DNA of 6,548 nucleotides from assembly GCA_938038165.1 (NCBI GenBank), contig CALHRB010000350.1:1-6548 (forward strand), in the 5' to 3' direction. The notes under the pieces were generated by a model. It was not told the DNA's origin. It did no database searches and saw only the letters and a program-made list of their open reading frames with translations. Numbering within the stretch: position 1 is the first letter of the stretch; every line of letters begins with the position of its first letter. Positions 5,901-6,548 of the stretch are shown in pieces. The translations under genes and the position numbers were made by a program. The stretch comes from Candidatus Kapaibacterium sp. (GTDB lineage: Bacteria; Bacteroidota; Ignavibacteria; Kapaibacteriales; UBA2268).

Positions 5901-6548
5901 CCAGAGTTTTTCACCTGGAATTCATTTTATTCTCCAAGTGGTATTACTCCTTATTCGATACCACCAAAATCATTTGATACATTAAGAATCAAATATTGTC
6001 CAAGGTCGCCATCCCTGCCACAATATGTTGATAATGCAGCACGAATTAATTTGAAAGCCAGTGGTTCAGGTTGGGACGGGCATTATGAAACATTCCTTGT
6101 TGGCAAGAGAGCATTATTAATGCTTCCTGAGCCTGATTATGCCATATTCCCACCAACAAGGGTTGACACATTTTCAGTTCCCCAATATGTTGATATAAAA
6201 ATTCCTGATTATGATGTAAACCCTGATAGAGCATTATTAAGGATAGACTCCATCAGTTTTGAACCGAACGAAAGAGTTTTCTTTTATTCGGATAGTCTTG
6301 ACAATCCTACCCCTTTTGTTGTTGATACTTCTAAATATCTAAGGTTAAAATTGAACTTCAAACCAAGAGCCGTTAGAAATTACAGCGCTAAGATGAAAAT
6401 TTATTTTAGTGAGCCTTGTCCAGTAACCGACACCACTGTATTCCTCTTCGGCTCAGGATTTGCTCCCGCATTTGGTTTGGCATTAAATTTTGACAACCAC
6501 AGGAATGAAACTGATACTTTTAGAGTAATCACTTGCGACACTTTGTTA
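2988..6548 (+). CDS. Giant secreted LamG plus Ig-like (choice-of-anchor-D/ASH-type) repeat protein, first 1187 residues (3' end beyond the window)
   Basis: The frame is open and unbroken from the ATG at 2988 to the edge. Residues 1-22 are a signal peptide (MKKN, a hydrophobic core, probable cleavage after SLS). Residues about 34-250 form a LamG/concanavalin-like jelly roll, shown by TIEFWMKPE (66-74), WNHIAAVFDG (137-146), GQIDEFRIW (202-210) and LILYYRFNE (234-242). Such domains often bind carbohydrate. From about 275 there are Ig-like repeats of roughly 100 residues. Several open with a DFG-type strand: IDFGKV (387-392), LDFGSV (507-512) and VDFGDV (613-618). Several close with a pattern such as PGECINV, then Y-x3-L, then a cysteine, then GKG or GSG. 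I count eight, ending near 378, 490, 604, 706, 816, 920, 1028 and 1158, and a ninth begins. This architecture is typical of Bacteroidota surface or secreted proteins, many with a C-terminal type IX secretion signal, which would lie off the right edge. No Shine-Dalgarno sequence precedes the ATG. Adhesion or cell-surface structure is inferred; ligand unknown. Confidence 0.9.
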   Translation, partial: MKKNYLIYTFIFFLFSTLNSLSYEPCDTVRSCLGNALTLTITQGKGAHYVDVEKTKSMSRLKDSMTIEFWMKPEKQAGTTQFVAGLWGPGEDKNDVWVIYFTPDDFLVFELNGDKTNLKKTDNTIVKIPASQLYNRWNHIAAVFDGKRAMAYIYLNGIKADSSTNNIYPLTKLRVQQEDKLPLQIGSCNGLSDNSNNRTFKGQIDEFRIWARLFTDLELYCNRLKSFEGNETGLILYYRFNEVPNNYILCDATPNGNIGRARSGASCQKSDRPFYQTIFTNVKSITDTLKCDTTKTWTITVTDTSMCGSRVWMRVIDDLASSYKITPANLVLTKNVPATFTVTLNTTFTGNISSRLQIINYNRCGITNTIPLKITRMTELSFSRVSIDFGKVLANCVNSPYVDSVIRICNNTITLGAPRDITISQLRTNRPNVFGIITAPTPITLRPGECINVTVRFFPGSVTADYTDVLRITSNDRCQGSNVISLKATAQEAIAIKNRGNKRIDTLDFGSVCVGYVSDAIEYLWENLTEEKITVQNIILPTHFIGKKFIFPVTLDPKTGYNPNYFRFLPQTRGNFFDSIVFVVNAGNCLVNRKVYVKGKGYVADLSFAVDSVDFGDVIVGKERTMTINLTNNSEDPLDLTLYLRKGKVFFLTSSRTLRIEPGRTAVVRVSARPLVDSVYFDELCFFETRCNTSGCVKLRVRGIYERFKFEPPLMQVLNVVGCSFRDDSLKIINTSEVEQSLSKFQLDDPSGRFSVVFPSVLPDNLNLKPSESYKFIFRYTPGDVLQDYADRAYLRYETSDAQQWAGVLLGSSISPKILVTELKIFGTLEVGDKKRDTVLIENISPFQVKIDSIITTEGYELIYPVSNINKWLNQRDTIMAIVDFKPTEAKEYNGSLQVFSSSPCEVQSSGLMKGKGIIVPLEAPISVISYGFVRPCDCRTREIPLINQSLVFPMRIDSVWIDSTGIANGTPEFFTWNSFYSPSGITPYSIPPKSFDTLRIKYCPRSPSLPQYVDNAARINLKASGSGWDGHYETFLVGKRALLMLPEPDYAIFPPTRVDTFSVPQYVDIKIPDYDVNPDRALLRIDSISFEPNERVFFYSDSLDNPTPFVVDTSKYLRLKLNFKPRAVRNYSAKMKIYFSEPCPVTDTTVFLFGSGFAPAFGLALNFDNHRNETDTFRVITCDTLL

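Noticed and set aside
5795..5977. Plus-strand open frame of 60 codons
   Set aside because: It is an out-of-frame reading of the large gene, whose own frame continues without interruption through it.
6046..6234. Minus-strand open frame of 62 codons
   Set aside because: It is antisense to repeats 7-8 of the large gene, with no supporting signal.
6108..6240. Direct repeat AGAGCATTATTAA at 6108-6120 and 6228-6240, exactly 120 bases apart
   Set aside because: Both copies are in frame and encode Arg-Ala-Leu-Leu, but the flanking sequence does not match, so it looks like coincidental codon reuse rather than a duplication or mobile-element scar.
1..6548. CRISPR array, defence island, phage or insertion-sequence content
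   Set aside because: No regularly spaced direct repeats, transposase or integrase motifs, or tRNA-like ends are visible. All coding sequence is accounted for by the four genes.

Overview
This is an AT-rich bacterial window with four genes, two of them cut by the window edges. The best guess is a Bacteroidota/Chlorobi-type bacterium, perhaps Ignavibacteria or Candidatus Kapabacteria. That placement is inferred from family content: a B. subtilis/Bacteroidetes-type succinate dehydrogenase with one fused five-helix cytochrome b subunit, and a very large secreted protein with a LamG domain and choice-of-anchor-D/ASH-like repeats. No ribosomal RNA or marker gene is present to confirm it.

Layout. 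Positions 1-1506 (minus strand) hold the end of an sdhC-sdhA operon. sdhC and the start of sdhA overlap by four bases (ATGA), and sdhA runs off the left edge after 264 codons. The iron-sulfur subunit gene sdhB would be expected just beyond it. An AT-rich intergenic stretch of about 220-260 bases follows. It holds a nested inverted repeat, a Bacteroidota-like -7 box and three TGTGA pentamers, all plausible but unproven sdh control elements. Positions 1767-2852 (minus strand) encode an exported tetratricopeptide-repeat protein of 361 residues. A 135-base divergent intergenic region follows. From 2988 to the right edge (plus strand), one unbroken frame of 1187 codons encodes a giant secreted protein. 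It has a signal peptide, a LamG/concanavalin-like domain, then about eight Ig-like repeats of roughly 100 residues, with another beginning at the edge.

How they work together. SdhC and SdhA are parts of one membrane complex (complex II), which oxidises succinate to fumarate and passes electrons to quinone. The TPR protein and the giant repeat protein are both predicted to be exported and share a divergent promoter region. No sequence evidence ties them to each other or to complex II, so any link is speculation.

I found no CRISPR array, tRNA, rRNA, insertion sequence or phage gene. I do not see a clearly new multi-gene system. The least ordinary items are the cysteine-studded repeat protein and the structured region upstream of sdhC.
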